Positions 20,231 to 31,984 of a stretch of DNA of 64,000 bases are shown in pieces (the first letter of the stretch is position 1; each line of letters opens with the position of its first letter). A program made the translations under genes and the position numbers. Where the stretch lies: assembly GCA_039619475.1 (NCBI GenBank), contig CM077116.1, positions 101,477,164 through 101,541,163 of the forward strand, written 5' to 3'. This stretch comes from Icerya purchasi (taxonomy: Eukaryota; Arthropoda; Insecta; Hemiptera; Monophlebidae). The notes below the pieces were generated by a model that made no database searches, was not told the origin of the DNA, and saw only the letters and a list, made by a program, of their open reading frames with translations.

Positions 20231-21066
20231 GTCAGTACGCTTTTGTAACGATCGGAGAATAAAGAAAAAATTTTTGGAACCGTAGAAAATGAGAAATATA
20301 CTTAGACCGTTAGTGTGTACATGTAGGGCGTGGTTCCATAATAATGTATCGACTGGAATAGAAATTATAAGAATATTAAGATCCTGTTTCAACGGTTTTG
20401 AAAGTGTTTGCATGCAACGTCACATATAGTGATGGTTGAAGCGAGTGTGTAGAAATAAAAAAATAAAAAAAAATCTTAGGCTAATTTTATAATACTTACG
20501 CCCTGAAAAATAAAAAATACGTACGAATGGAAGAAGAGGAAGAAGGGGGGTTTAGGTTAGTTTCTGGCTTTAAATATTACACTTGGGTTAATTTCGGAAT
20601 TTTTGTACTTACACGTAGAATTTTGAAAAATCGCGGTATCGCGAACGATCGACAAGTGCGCGGGAACGGCGCGTGCGCCTTCTAATACAGAAATACTTAC
20701 GGACTGAAAATAATCGTAATGAGAAAAATAATAAAATATACTTGGACTAATTTTGAAAAAAAAGTGGTAACACTAATGAATGATACATGCGCGAGAATGA
20801 TGCGTGGGCATTCATTGAGGGGCGAGAAATCGATAGATTTATTTTTTAGAACCGGGGAAAACATACATAAATACTTACGAATGGAAAAGTAATCGTAAGT
20901 GAGAAAAAATAATAAATATACTTAGACTAATTCTATAATACTTGGCTTGGAAAAATTATTATGAACGATAGGGAAACTATTGAGAGTAGAGTGTGCACGG
21001 GATCGAATGGTTCGCTTTCGCGGTGGCTAACGCTATGGTGGATATAAGCATGTGATCTGCCAGTGC

Positions 21067-21374
21067 TAGTGATGTGCGTCGAAATGTTTTTACAATCGAA
21101 ATAATCAACAATCGTCAAAAAAAAAAAACAATCAAATGATTTTCATTCGAATGATTTGATTCGAATGATTTTAATTTGAATGATTTTAATTCAAATGATT
21201 TTGATTCGAATGATTTTGATTCGAATGATTTTAATTCGAATGATTGTTGTGAATACAAATGAATTATTCGAATGAAATAACATTTCGAATGTAACTGTGG
21301 AACAATCGAATGTATTCGAAGTTATCGAACAATCGAATAATTCGAATGAATCATTTCGAAGTTGCCCATCACTA
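21067..21374 (-). mobile_element. hAT-like MITE, duplicated copy of 18,615-18,922
   Basis: Same sequence shifted by 2,452 bp. Confidence 0.8.
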
Positions 21375-21657
21375 GTCAGTGCGCTTTTGTAACGATCGGA
21401 GAATAAGGAAAAATTTTTGGAACCGTAGAAAATGAGAAATATACTTAGACTAATTTTATAATACTTACGGATGGAAAAATAATCGTAAGTGAGAAAAAAT
21501 AATAAATATACTTGCACTAATTCTATGATACTTAGGCTTTGAAAAATTATTATGAATGATAGGGAAACTATCGAGAGCAGAGTGTGCACGGGATCTAATG
21601 GTTCGCTTTTGTGGTGGCTAACACTATGGTAGATATAAGCGTGTGATCTGTCAGTGC

Positions 21658-22028
21658 TAGTGATGTGCGATTTCGAAATGTTTTTACAATCGAAACAATC
21701 AACAATCGTCAAAAAAAAAAAAAAAAAAAAAAAAACAATCGAATGATTTTGATTCAAATGATTTTAATTTGAATGATTTTGATTCGAATGATTTTGATTC
21801 GAATGATTTTAATTCGAATGATTTTGATTCGAATGATTTTTGATTCGAATGATTTTAATTCGAATGATTTTGATTCGAATGATTTTAATTCGAATGACTG
21901 ATGTGAATACGAATGAATTATACGAATGAAATAACATTTCGAATGTAACTGTGGAACAATCGAATGTATTCGAAGTTATCGAACAATCGAATAATTCGAA
22001 TGAATCATTTCGAAGTTGCCCATCACTA
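21658..22028 (-). mobile_element. hAT-like MITE, duplicated copy of 19,206-19,576
   Basis: Same sequence shifted by 2,452 bp. Confidence 0.8.
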
Positions 22029-22311
22029 GTCAGTGCGCTTTTGTAACGATCGGAGAATAAGGAAAAATTTTTGGAACCGTAGAAAATGAGAAATATACTT
22101 AGACTAATTTTATAATACTTACGGATGGAAAAATAATCGTAAGTGAGAAAAAATAATAAATATACTTGCACTAATTCTATGATACTTAGGCTTTGAAAAA
22201 TTATTATGAATTATAGGGAAACTATCGAGAGCAGAGTGTGCACGGGATCTAATGGTTCGCTTTTGTGGTGGCTAACACTATGGTAGATATAAGCGTGTGA
22301 TCTGTCAGTGC

Positions 22312-22682
22312 TAGTGATGTGCGATTTCGAAATGTTTTTACAATCGAAACAATCAACAATCGTCAAAAAAAAAAAAAAAAAAAAAAAAACAATCGAATGA
22401 TTTTGATTCAAATGATTTTAATTTGAATGATTTTGATTCGAATGATTTTGATTCGAATGATTTTAATTCGAATGATTTTGATTCGAATGATTTTTGATTC
22501 GAATGATTTTAATTCGAATGATTTTGATTCGAATGATTTTAATTCGAATGACTGATGTGAATACGAATGAATTATACGAATGAAATAACATTTCGAATGC
22601 AACTGTGGAACAATCGAATGCATTCGAAGTTATCGAACAATCGAATAATTCGAATGAAACATTTCGAAGTTTCCCATCACTA
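22312..22682 (-). mobile_element. hAT-like MITE, duplicated copy of 19,860-20,230
   Basis: Same sequence shifted by 2,452 bp. Confidence 0.8.
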
Positions 22683-22989
22683 GTCAGTACGCTTTTGTAA
22701 CGATCGGAGAATAAAGAAAAAATTTTTGGAACCGTAGAAAATGAGAAATATACTTAGACCGTTAGTGTGTACATGTAGGGCGTGGTTCCATAATAATGTA
22801 TCGACTGGAATAGAAATTATAAGAATATTAAGATCCTGTTTCAACGGTTTTGAAAGTGTTTGCATGCAACGTCACATATAGTGATGGTTGAAGCGAGTGT
22901 GTAGAAATAAAAAAATAAAAAAAAATCTTAGGCTAATTTTATAATACTTACGCCCTGAAAAATAAAAAATACGTACGAATGGAAGAAGA

Positions 22990-23690
22990 GGAAGAAGGGG
23001 GGTTTAGGTTAGTTTCTGGCTTTAAATATTACACTTGGGTTAATTTCGGAATTTTTGTACTTACACGTAGAATTTTGAAAAATCGCGGTATCGCGAACGA
23101 TCGACAAGTGCGCGGGAACGGCGCGTGCGCCTTCTAAGTATGCTAGGAGGGCGAGCGGGGCTTAGGTTACTTTCCTGCTTTAAATATTATATTGAGGTTA
23201 ATTTTTAAACGTATCGAATTATCGGAAATGCGGAGGAACGGCGCATGCGCGGGAACGGCGCGTGCGCTTTAGAGATATGCCAGGAGGGCGAGCAGGGGTT
23301 TGGTTAGTTTTCAGCTTTAAATATTACACTTGGGTTAATTTCGGAATTTTTATACTTACACGTAGAATTTTGAAAAATCGCGGTATTGCTGTGGGTGGGA
23401 GGGAAGAGTGGGGACTTGGGTTAGTTTCGGGCTTTAAACATTATACTTGGGTTAATTTATAATCGGTTCGGTTTATCGGAAACGAGCGGGACCTGTAGGG
23501 TGAAATTTGGGGGAAATTTGCAAAAAATGTGGAAAAATTTGAGGAAAATTGGGGGAAATTGGGGGAAACTTGGGTGAATTTTCAGCGTCGGAATAAAAAA
23601 TTGGGTGAATTTTTGCCTCCCGAATAAAATACTTAGGTGACTTTTCGCCTCCGGGACAGGAATTGGGGTTGTGACGTCACAAAAAGGCCA
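22990..23690 (+). repeat. GC-richer satellite-like repeats at the right border
   Basis: A core GGTTAGTTT..GGCTTTAAATATTA followed by ACTTGGGTTAATTT recurs near 22,999, 23,162, 23,300 and 23,419 (and at 20,547 in the first 2,452 bp copy). Steps of about 163, 138 and 119 bp separate the copies. CpG-rich links such as GGAACGGCGCGTGCGC lie between them. From 23,500 the repeat gives way to G-rich GGGGGAAATT steps and then GGTGAATTTT..GCCTCC steps. The core is related to the linker of the 600 bp array. Confidence 0.7.
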
Positions 23691-23719
23691 GAGTCGCTAT
23701 TTATTCACTACTAAATAGT

Positions 23720-24290
23720 AAATTACAAAGAGTAGTGAATAAAATTATGTCATGGTGCAAGAAATGGCAAATTAAAATAAGTGAATAGAGCCAGAAAATA
23801 TAAAAAATCGACAACAAAATGGTGCCAATCAAAAAAGACGTTAAATACCTAGGCTCGTATCTAGACCAGAAGCTAACATGGGCCAATTAGGAAAACAGTC
23901 CCAACTGTCCTTAAAAAATAAACTACTATTATACAACCAACTACTCGCTCCGATATGAAAGTATAGATGCGAACTGTGGGGCTGCAGTGCAAAGAGCAAT
24001 ACTATGAAAATTCAAAGGTACCAAAATATTACTCTAAGGTCAATCGTTGGCGCCCCATGGTACGTAAGGAACAAAACCATACACGATGACCTTTGCAGGG
24101 AGTATGTAGCTGATGTTATCAAAAGGATGACAATAAAACATCAGAAGCGGTTACATAATCGCACGAACTGGACTGCAATTAGCCTACTGGACAATTCGCC
24201 GCAAACGCAAGTACGCAGAATAAAAAGAACCAAAAGACCTGGCTTAGCAAAAAAAAAAACAAAAAACTATTCAAACCTAAGTTACTAATA
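23720..24290 (+). pseudogene. Jockey-like LINE, reverse transcriptase C-terminal remnant
   Basis: Translation gives IMSWCKKWQIKI, VKYLGSYLDQKLTW, KLLLYNQLLAPI and, in an open frame 24,004-24,288, KIQRYQNITLRSIVGAPWYV. This is the usual order downstream of the catalytic core in Jockey-clade elements. Several stops and frameshifts break it. An A-rich tail follows near 24,250, then a short GATA microsatellite (24,302-24,322). Confidence 0.75.
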
Positions 24291-24301
24291 CAGAGACGAG
24301 G

Positions 24302-24322
24302 AGATAGATAGATAGATAGATA
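24302..24322 (+). repeat. (GATA)n microsatellite
   Basis: Five GATA units directly downstream of the LINE tail. Confidence 0.9.
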
Positions 24323-25384
24323 TTTATACAGAAAAAAGACAGTAAAACGAAGAAAAACACAAAAGTAAAATATGGTTTTGCAAAATAAATAGCCGCTGAA
24401 ATTTAAAAGAAAATGAAAACGCTTATTATCGAAAATAGCAAACAAATTAGATTTAAAAATGTTTAAGTTTTAAAATTAAATTGTAAAATTTACATTCGGA
24501 TTCCGATTTCTGTTATTTACGTTTCATATTTATGTAACAGTTTTCAGTAACGTCTGTAATTTTTTTATTTTATTGAAAGAAGTTAAAATACATACATTCT
24601 ACTGTTTTCGTTATTGTTTTCATTATTTTTTATACAAAATTTTGATATACTCGAGACCCGTGCAGATTAGACGAGCACAAAAGTCAACTTTAGATTATAG
24701 AACAAATCTTAAGATCGTTTTCTAAATTAGTATATCGAACTTGACTTCTCCCGTGATTTCAACAGACCATACTATACAGATTATAAAACCTGAACTTTGT
24801 TAAGAGCGACAGGAATATGAAGGAATTTTGTAAAAATGTGCTCGATATAAGGAAGTCATCTGGACCTTGCAAAAGTTGGATTAACAGCAATTTTCGATAA
24901 GTAATCGTGGGAAAAAACCCGGAAAAACAATGCGTATGTTCACGCGTCTAAACGGTCAATAGGCTACTCGCAAGGTCCCAACCGATAAAGCCATTATGGA
25001 GACTTCTTAATGATTTCGAAAAAGCAGGTCGAGACTGACTGCACTGGTGTACTATAAATGTTGCTAAGCATCTGATATTAAAAAAAGTCTCAGATGATCT
25101 TTCAGAGTGGGGCTATAATTGTTGGGTGATCCGCTAAGTCAGCTCTTGATTTTCGCGGATTCCGACACGGCTTATAATCCACAAGACAATTAAGTTACAA
25201 TAGTTTGCCTGTAATTGTGTGAATGTTAAAATTTCGTTCATTAACCTAACGGTCAGAGTTAATCACCTATGCGTTGCCTGCTACTTGCCGGAAATTATTT
25301 TCATTTTTTACTTTTATTTCGTCGGTGATTAATTTTTCATGTAGATAAATCCCGTAAAATCTTTGTCATTATTTATCAATGTAA
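24323..25384. other. No gene recognised
   Basis: Ordinary AT-rich sequence. A short GC-richer stretch near 24,840-25,160 resembles no family I can name. Confidence 0.4.
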
Positions 25385-25662
25385 AATAAATAAATCCCTC
25401 TTATTAGCAAACAAAAATAATTTTTAAAATAATTCACTTAAATAAATTAAAACAAATACCTCAATTTAAAGAAACACTTTATTTCCCGTTATCAGCTAAG
25501 TATCCTCATCTGTGTTTTTAGTTCTATTTGAGTACACTATGTGTTGTTAGCTGATGACGGGCTGCAGCACATTCCTTTAGATTAAGGGGTATTTATTTTA
25601 TCAAAGTAAATTATTTTAAAAATTAACTTTTGTTTGTTAATAAGGGAAATTTATTTATTTAT
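25385..25662. mobile_element. Hairpin (foldback/MITE-like) element, imperfect ~115 bp inverted repeats
   Basis: Left arm begins ATAAATAAATCCCTCTTATT and the right arm ends with its inverted counterpart AATAAGGGAAATTTATTTAT. The inner part pairs CCCGTTATCAGCTAA with TTAGCTGATGACGGG around a loop of about 50 bp. No coding capacity. Confidence 0.65.
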
Positions 25663-26699
25663 ATATATATTTTATTTTTCAATTTCTTTTTTCAAATTTT
25701 TAATGACATAGTCGTGAGGGGGATGATCCCTTTCTGAAATTTAAAAAAAAAAAGCCGCCAGAGCAAATAACGTATCCGCTGTAATTCTATTTCCAGTTAT
25801 TTAATTCTTGTTTATTGAGAATGCATTTATACTTTATAGCACGGTAACCTATTAAACGAAAGAATCGAACGAGAAATTACAGAACTTATCCTACAAACTG
25901 TGTATAAATATATCCGTGACAGAATACTTCTGTGCAACGAACTTTTTGTACATGGGAATTTGCAGAGTTTGTAAATACAATTTTCAGTAATTTTGTGTAG
26001 AAAGTGTTAGCGCGTTCGATTTGACAATTTTCAAAAAAAAAAATTAAAAACCCTCCGGTAAAAGAAGAACAGCACCGAAGAAACGATTGTAGACGCAACT
26101 GCCAACGTGTTTTAGTTCATCAAATACGAACTGATTTTATTATTAATAGTTTACCCGTATCGAAACAGCTTTAAACGGTGAACTGAAATAATAAAAAACA
26201 CACCAAATCGCAGAGCGTGCATTTCGAAACGCTTAAATGACAAAACTATTTATCGCGGTCCAGGTTAATAACGAGAAAAGAGGATTTTTAGTAGTGTTCT
26301 TCATCGAAAATTGACCTTAAGCAATTAATAAAGAAAGGTTCTTTAAGATCAAACACAATAAATACCATCGGGTTTTTAGAGAAGGTAATACAGGTAGAGT
26401 TATGAAATTACAGGGCTTTTGAGAATAGTTTACGCGCCAAATTTTATTAAACGGAAGGAATGTAATTTTTTTGTAAAATAGCACAAAAACGGCGGAAATT
26501 TAAAAAACGAATAATTAATATAATTACGATTAGTAAATAAAAGGGCCTTCTAATAAAAGAGATACTTAAATGATGTTTTATTCGAAAGTTAATGTCGTAA
26601 CTTAATTCAAAATGATATAAAAAAAGTTTAGTCGTATCCGAGTAATAGTTGTTTTATTTCAACATCATAATCAAACGACCCTTTACAATATAAGATAAT
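25663..26699. other. No gene recognised
   Basis: Begins with a TA-rich run (25,660-25,680). A 70-codon minus-strand frame (25,886-26,098) has no recognisable motif. Confidence 0.4.
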
Positions 26700-26878
26700 T
26701 AGTCACCGCGTTAACCTAGTGTGGCGTTGAAAACGCTTGATTACTAGTCATGGGTTCGATTCCCAGTACGGCTAAAAAAGTGTAGAAGGATTTAAACAAG
26801 CTGAAGGATTAATTTTTTTTAATGATTAGTTAGTGGCCAACTGGTGTTTAATGCCAGGCCGGAAAAAAAAAAAAAAAA
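26700..26878 (+). mobile_element. tRNA-derived SINE with poly-A tail
   Basis: A tRNA-like head carries a consensus pol III B box GGTTCGATTCC at 26,753-26,763 enclosed by a TGGG/CCCA stem, and a degenerate A box TTAACCTAGTG at 26,711. A short unrelated body follows, then 16 A residues (26,863-26,878). The acceptor stem does not pair well, so this is a SINE rather than a functional tRNA gene. Confidence 0.65.
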
Positions 26879-28056
26879 GAAAAAAGAAAAAAAGAGATAG
26901 CGTAAAAAAAGGTACCATTCAGTCCAGCATTCGAACTGAGAATATTATTAGTTTTTAATTTAATTTAGTGGAAAAATTGAAACATAAATTCGACGTTAAT
27001 TTTATACCGTAAAAAATAATATCTCTATTTTTATTCTCAAAAAGTGAAAATATTTTAATTTTTTTTTTAATTTTTAGATATTATAACGCATGCTTATAAA
27101 TCACCTTTAGACTAGAGCTGCGCAGATTTCTCCGATGGTAGTTAATCTTTAAAAGTTCTATCCGATAACTTAGGGAAAAGAAAGACTCTACTCATTAAAC
27201 AACTCCTCGTCAACGAACGTATTAAATTAAACGCGTCCCGCTCTCATCCTGCATATCTAATGATGGAACGTTCTCGATAAATATTGTGAAGCGAGCGGAG
27301 CGGATAAAGAACTATGCGCACAGAAGCAAAAAATGAAATACTCTCACGGCCGATAATCATAGCATAATATTGACCAATACTTCAAAATGTTACGTACGAA
27401 AAATAGCGCAACATACTTTATACCGAAATAATCGGATCAAATAGCGTTTCTATACAACGTTTAACATCTGCCAACATATTTTTGCAAATAATTTTATAAT
27501 TTACGTTTCCGGGCAATCGCGATTTTCCTTTGATTAGTTTTTTTTCTAAGGTGCATTAAATTCTAAAACTTCCGTAATTGTTGAAAATATCTTCGTATAT
27601 CCATCTCCAGTCGATATGTCGAAAGACGAGACTGTAGCACTTTTTTTATTCCGAACTTTTTTACAGCGCCAAAAAATCGATACGATGTGAAACTTTATTT
27701 CAACGAGCCTCGGTTCAAACATACAAACGGACACAGGAGGGGGGGAATTTATTAGAAGGAGGAAAGATAGAAGGGCTGTTGTTAAAGAAAGAGAGGAGAA
27801 ACATTTTCAACGAAATACATTAGAAAGGCGTAGTGAAACGTCACGTTAATAGATTATGTTTAGGATTTATCGAGCAGCGTTAACAGTTCTCGTTAGCACT
27901 TTGTTAGTCCTGAATCGGAAAATTCCGGGCGGACCTATAAGACACTTTTAAACGTTTTTTACCGTTTCACAAGACTTAATGAGTTAATTTCTTTCGTAAA
28001 CGGTCCTGTCTGGTTATTTTTAAGCGCCAACGACTTGTTATTATTTAAATGAACCC

Positions 28057-28092
28057 GACGACGACAACGACGACAACGACGACAACGACGAC
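28057..28092 (+). repeat. CGACGACAA simple repeat
   Basis: Short repeat of CGACGACAA units. Confidence 0.85.
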
Positions 28093-30017
28093 ACGTACAA
28101 ATTTAGTTTTTTTTAACGAGTTCATCTTCTCGCATTATTGCGACATGTCAGAAAAAAGCGAAATAACAACATCTTGCGCGTTTCTTTTCCGTTTCTTTAC
28201 GCTACAGTATCGTAACTTCTGCTCGTAATCAGCTGGTCTGTTGGCTAATATTTTATTTCCGATTTACTGATAACGATTATGCTGTCAGATTATTATTAAA
28301 TGCGAAATATCTGGAAAAAAACCTGTGAATCTTACGACGTGCAATATATGAACCGCTTCTTCTTACATACCTCTGGCAGAGCGGACGTTTTAAAAGAGAG
28401 GCTGCCGGAACAGCTAAATTTCAAAGGAATTGTGTAACTTGTTCCTGTTGCAAATGGAAAAAATCGGCGGCGAAAGTTATTAACATAAAAATAACAGCAC
28501 CGATTAACTTACTCATTCGGCGCTAAAATCGTTGACGATGACTTCGGGATTGCTTTAGACTTTTCGTTATTTTCATTATTCGCGGTAAAAGTTTTGACGA
28601 CGGTAGGTACAAAAAGTGCCGAAGCGAACGAATGAAAAATAAACAATCTGAAAGAGGGATTATTTGAGTCGTAAAAAATTTTATTATTCCCTACCAATAC
28701 GGTGATACCTTAAAATTTTATAAAAATCTAAAACTGACGCTTTTTTAAAGTTTTTCATATAAGCACGACGTTATTTTTTTTTGCGTAGTCACCGTGGTTT
28801 GTGGAAATGTCAGTTTTAAAGCTTCACTCTCGGACAAAAAACAAAAAAAAACAAAAACTTTAAACCTTACTAGAAAAGGGTCGATTTTAATTTTCGAAAT
28901 TCACCGTTTTTATGAGCCAACGAATAAATTTTGAAATATAATGTATTTGCCTAATTTATTTAAACGAAAATTATTTAGATAAATCAGTTTAGAATTTGAA
29001 CGGAAAATTTAACGAATTCGTTGATAAATTTTTAATCGTATCTCGTACCGTACTATGTATTATTATCACCTATTTTATTCCTAACGTACGAAGTGCCACC
29101 ATTTTCCATTAATACCACATCAACTATCCATATTTCATCTTCGAAGACCGTAATTAAAAAAATAAACTACTTTTTCGAATTAAACGAATCACACTTCGCA
29201 ACATATCCAGTACATCCGGAAATAACATCACTAGCATACAGATTTGTCAAACTATGCATTATGATGAATCCGCCTATTTTTGTAATTGTTTTTCTTTTTT
29301 TCGACCCTTTTTCCGTATCAGCTTTTCTGCACGTTTTCTTTGTTGCGTTATTTAAACTCGATTTTCACTCGAACATCTCTCAATCTTACCACACATTGTT
29401 TTTCCTAATTCTTCGTCTGAAAATTAACAATACATACGTAGTGTCCCCCTCGAATGGACCGCACGCGCTGCCGAACAGACAACGGATATAATTAGTACGA
29501 AGAATATCGTAAAAAAGACGATACTGAGAAAAGAAAAAGAAACGTGCACTCGACGGGACTCTAAAGTGGGACTATGAGTTCGGGAAACTTGGTTGAGCAG
29601 ATCATTCGTACAGTAGATCAAGAAGTTATCAAAAAGATCGGCAGACCAAAAAATAAAACCAAGCGAAAGCGACACTTGTTTCCGTGAAAATCCTAGTCAG
29701 CCATTCCGTTTATATCCCAGCTTTTCTCGCAACTCGCGAAATCGAGTTTTTAATAAATGAAAGGAAGAAAAAGACACACAGAAAGAGTGAAAAACGATAA
29801 CAATTTCGAAGTGTTTAAGAAGAGGACGACAAAAGAATCTCCTGCCCAGTAAGGAAGAAAAGCCTTATTTGAAAAGTTTTACGTTAATTGCAAAAAACAA
29901 AATCGTACTAGCCTTATAATAATAACCTTCCCTCAATATTGACAAATTTCCGTACCAATTTTTTTTATTTAAAAAACCCGAAATTCCCCAATAAACACAC
30001 TTCGACGTCATCGATGG

Positions 30018-30022
<5 letters not shown>

Positions 30023-30053
<31 letters not shown>
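30023..30053 (+). repeat. (TA)n microsatellite
   Basis: About 15 TA units. Confidence 0.95.
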
Positions 30054-30056
<3 letters not shown>

Positions 30057-30248
30057 CTCGGCCATTTTGGCCTCACAAGGGGCTGTGCCCCTTGACCCCT
30101 CTTACTTTCATAAATGTCTCTTTCTATTCTATAGTTTGTATAAAATGATCAAAATTTACAACGTAATTCTTACTGGCATCGACACAAAAAGAAATAACAT
30201 AATCATAAAAATCCTATCCTAACATTTAACTTTCAGGGATCGGAATTG

Positions 30249-30264
30249 TTGGCGCAGTCTGATC
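30249..30264 (+). other. Possible LTR-retrotransposon primer-binding site
   Basis: TTGGCGCAGTCTGATC resembles the tRNA-Ser primer-binding site used by some insect Ty3/gypsy elements. Three copies of CGTTACATAAAATTG follow at 30,365, 30,428 and 30,453. No gag or pol frame and no paired LTR is seen, so at most a remnant. Confidence 0.25.
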
Positions 30265-30537
30265 AACCGGGTGACAGATCATGATCGCGATACCCCTACA
30301 TGGGGTGAAACGATTCGATAGAGAAATAAAGATATTGTTTCATTACATTTTTCGTTACACATTTCGTTACATAAAATTGTGACATGTTTTAAATAACAAT
30401 AACAAAAATCTTATAAAATATAACAAACGTTACATAAAATTGCGACATTCTGCGTTACATAAAATTGGGACATTTTTTCGAATGGAGGGTAGCTATATAT
30501 ATATATATTTACGTCCGCAACGAAATGTCCGAAACAT

Positions 30538-30859
30538 GGGCGTCGCCAGCGAGGGGAAGGGGTCATTTTCCCCCCTGGAGCCTTGTAACTTTTTAATCAA
30601 CTGGACATGATGAGTATTCATAGGCGCGTAATCATGAACAATTTGGAAGACTTTTATAATAAGGTAGTAGAACAATTTGCCAGAAGCCCACGAAAATTAT
30701 GTTTTAATTAAGATTTCATTCTTGTTTAATAAAATATTAAGCCTTTACAACTTATAAATTTTATTTTTCCTATAACTCATATCCTCCTTCTATCATCCCC
30801 TCCCCCTAGCGGGTGGCCACTCATCTTGCCTCTCCCTGGCTCATCGGCTGGCGACGCCC
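30538..30859. mobile_element. Short element with 13 bp perfect terminal inverted repeats
   Basis: GGGCGTCGCCAGC at 30,538-30,550 is mirrored by GCTGGCGACGCCC at 30,847-30,859. The 322 bp between encode nothing recognisable. No clear target duplication, so the superfamily is unassigned. Confidence 0.6.
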
Positions 30860-31984
30860 TTGGTCCGAAGTTAAGGCTAAGAATTCTACAATAGATCTGG
30901 GAATTCAAAATATTACGAGTATTCTTAGGCGCATAAATACCACTTAAAGCGACTATATTGAATATCGTATAATTTAGGATTTCTTTTTTCTTTTTGTCTT
31001 TTTTTTTCCTTCTTTCGACACCGAGCTTTTTAGTACATCATCTACACCGAGCGCACTAATTTCTTTCCGTGAAATTTAAGTTAGAATTCGAGATCGCTGC
31101 AAGTGAACCGGTGACTGAAAGATTCACTTACCTTTCGTTTTAAAGACCCCACTATATTCCGCTTAGTACACGTTTTTCCGAAACTCTGTCGCATTGATGA
31201 CTCTCTGCAGAAAAGTATAACGCCAAACGTTATTAAGTTTCCATTGTTATTTTTGTCGTTGAACTTTTATGGACGTTAAACATTCCATTTATATCGATTT
31301 AATCTTCCTCCACATACTACAATCATTTGATGTCTGCGTTCTGGTCGCTATGAATTTTTTCGCCACACTTCTTGCTTCTTTGATGTACCCCCGGATAAGA
31401 GACTGCACGATATTTTTTAAACTCGATTAAATTTCCTCTGTGCTATAACTTTAATTTCTTCACACCATAGCGGTCCCTTATTTTTCAAATGGATGCTTCC
31501 GTGGCCTTTAGTGTTATTTTAATAACAATCGGGAAATTTCGGGGAAGAATTTTGTATGGATCAAGCTGTCCGTTTTGTGATATTGAAATATCGATTTCCC
31601 ACCTGCTTCACTTTTTGTTCAGCTGTGTTCTGAAATTTATTAATATTAGCCAGTGGTCACTATTAGAGGTCTTCGGATGCGGCTGCATCAAAATTTCGAA
31701 CTGAATAAACTCGGATAAAAAAATAGATAGTGCCTACATGGAAACGGTCGGGCTTTTATTAAACTTCGGAACGGTATATTTATAATGGAGAAATTATAAA
31801 AAGTAGTGGGAAAACACGTGTAAGCTAATTATTTCATTTTAACTGGAGAATAAGCGATGTGGATAAATTAGAAAATGTTAATGGTTACATTAAAGGAAGG
31901 CTAATGATTTTTTCTTTTGAACGAATCAATGAAAAACGAAAAAAATCAGAAACGATCTAAAAAATCACATTAAGTCTCATAAGC
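30860..31984. other. No gene recognised
   Basis: A 71-codon frame at 31,489-31,704 has no recognisable motif. Confidence 0.4.

Larger units (their letters stand above)
10754..20296 (-). repeat. Right arm of giant inverted repeat
   Basis: Reverse-complement copy of 1-10,091. The base pairing with window position 1 lies near 20,296. The arm holds intact copies of both the inner gene (plus strand) and the outer gene (minus strand). It has three MITE-bearing outer units before the next tandem copy, against four in the left arm. By eye, the inner gene regions are almost identical between arms, while the non-coding parts and outer regions differ by substitutions and small indels. Confidence 0.95.
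18233..20684 (-). repeat. First copy of a 2,452 bp tandem duplication (outer right arm)
   Basis: Matches 20,685-23,136 at a constant offset of 2,452. It starts at ATACAGAAATACTTACGG and ends at GCGTGCGCCTTCTA. Only a single base of overlap is visible at the junction. It contains three MITE-bearing units, the 20,304-20,680 unique tail and a satellite-like stretch. Confidence 0.95.
20685..23136 (-). repeat. Second copy of the 2,452 bp tandem duplication
   Basis: Nearly identical to the preceding copy. The one difference I found is T at 22,212 against G at 19,760, which breaks a repeat-derived open frame. It is either a very recent duplication or an assembly repeat. Confidence 0.95.
26879..30248. 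other. Long stretch without a recognised gene
   Basis: Contains simple repeats: CGACGACAA steps at 28,057-28,092 and (TA)n at 30,023-30,053. Short frames (for example 29,093-29,491) lack family motifs. A perfect small hairpin AAGGGGC/GCCCCTT lies at 30,077-30,093. Confidence 0.4.

Noticed and set aside
1..20296. Palindrome as a missed-adapter sequencing artefact
   Set aside because: Arms differ by many substitutions, several indels, a different number of array units and an asymmetric 662 bp spacer; such artefacts give near-identical arms with little spacer. It still needs read-level proof.
26700..26775. Functional tRNA gene
   Set aside because: B box and T stem are good, but acceptor pairing is poor, the A box is degenerate, and a body plus poly-A tail follow.
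26920..26945. Second, inverted tRNA-like B box (TTCGAACTGAG)
   Set aside because: Only a partial B box with no supporting stem or A box.
29093..29491. 132-codon frame as a gene
   Set aside because: Thr/Ser/Phe-rich, no motif, no start context, and no homologous pattern I can name.
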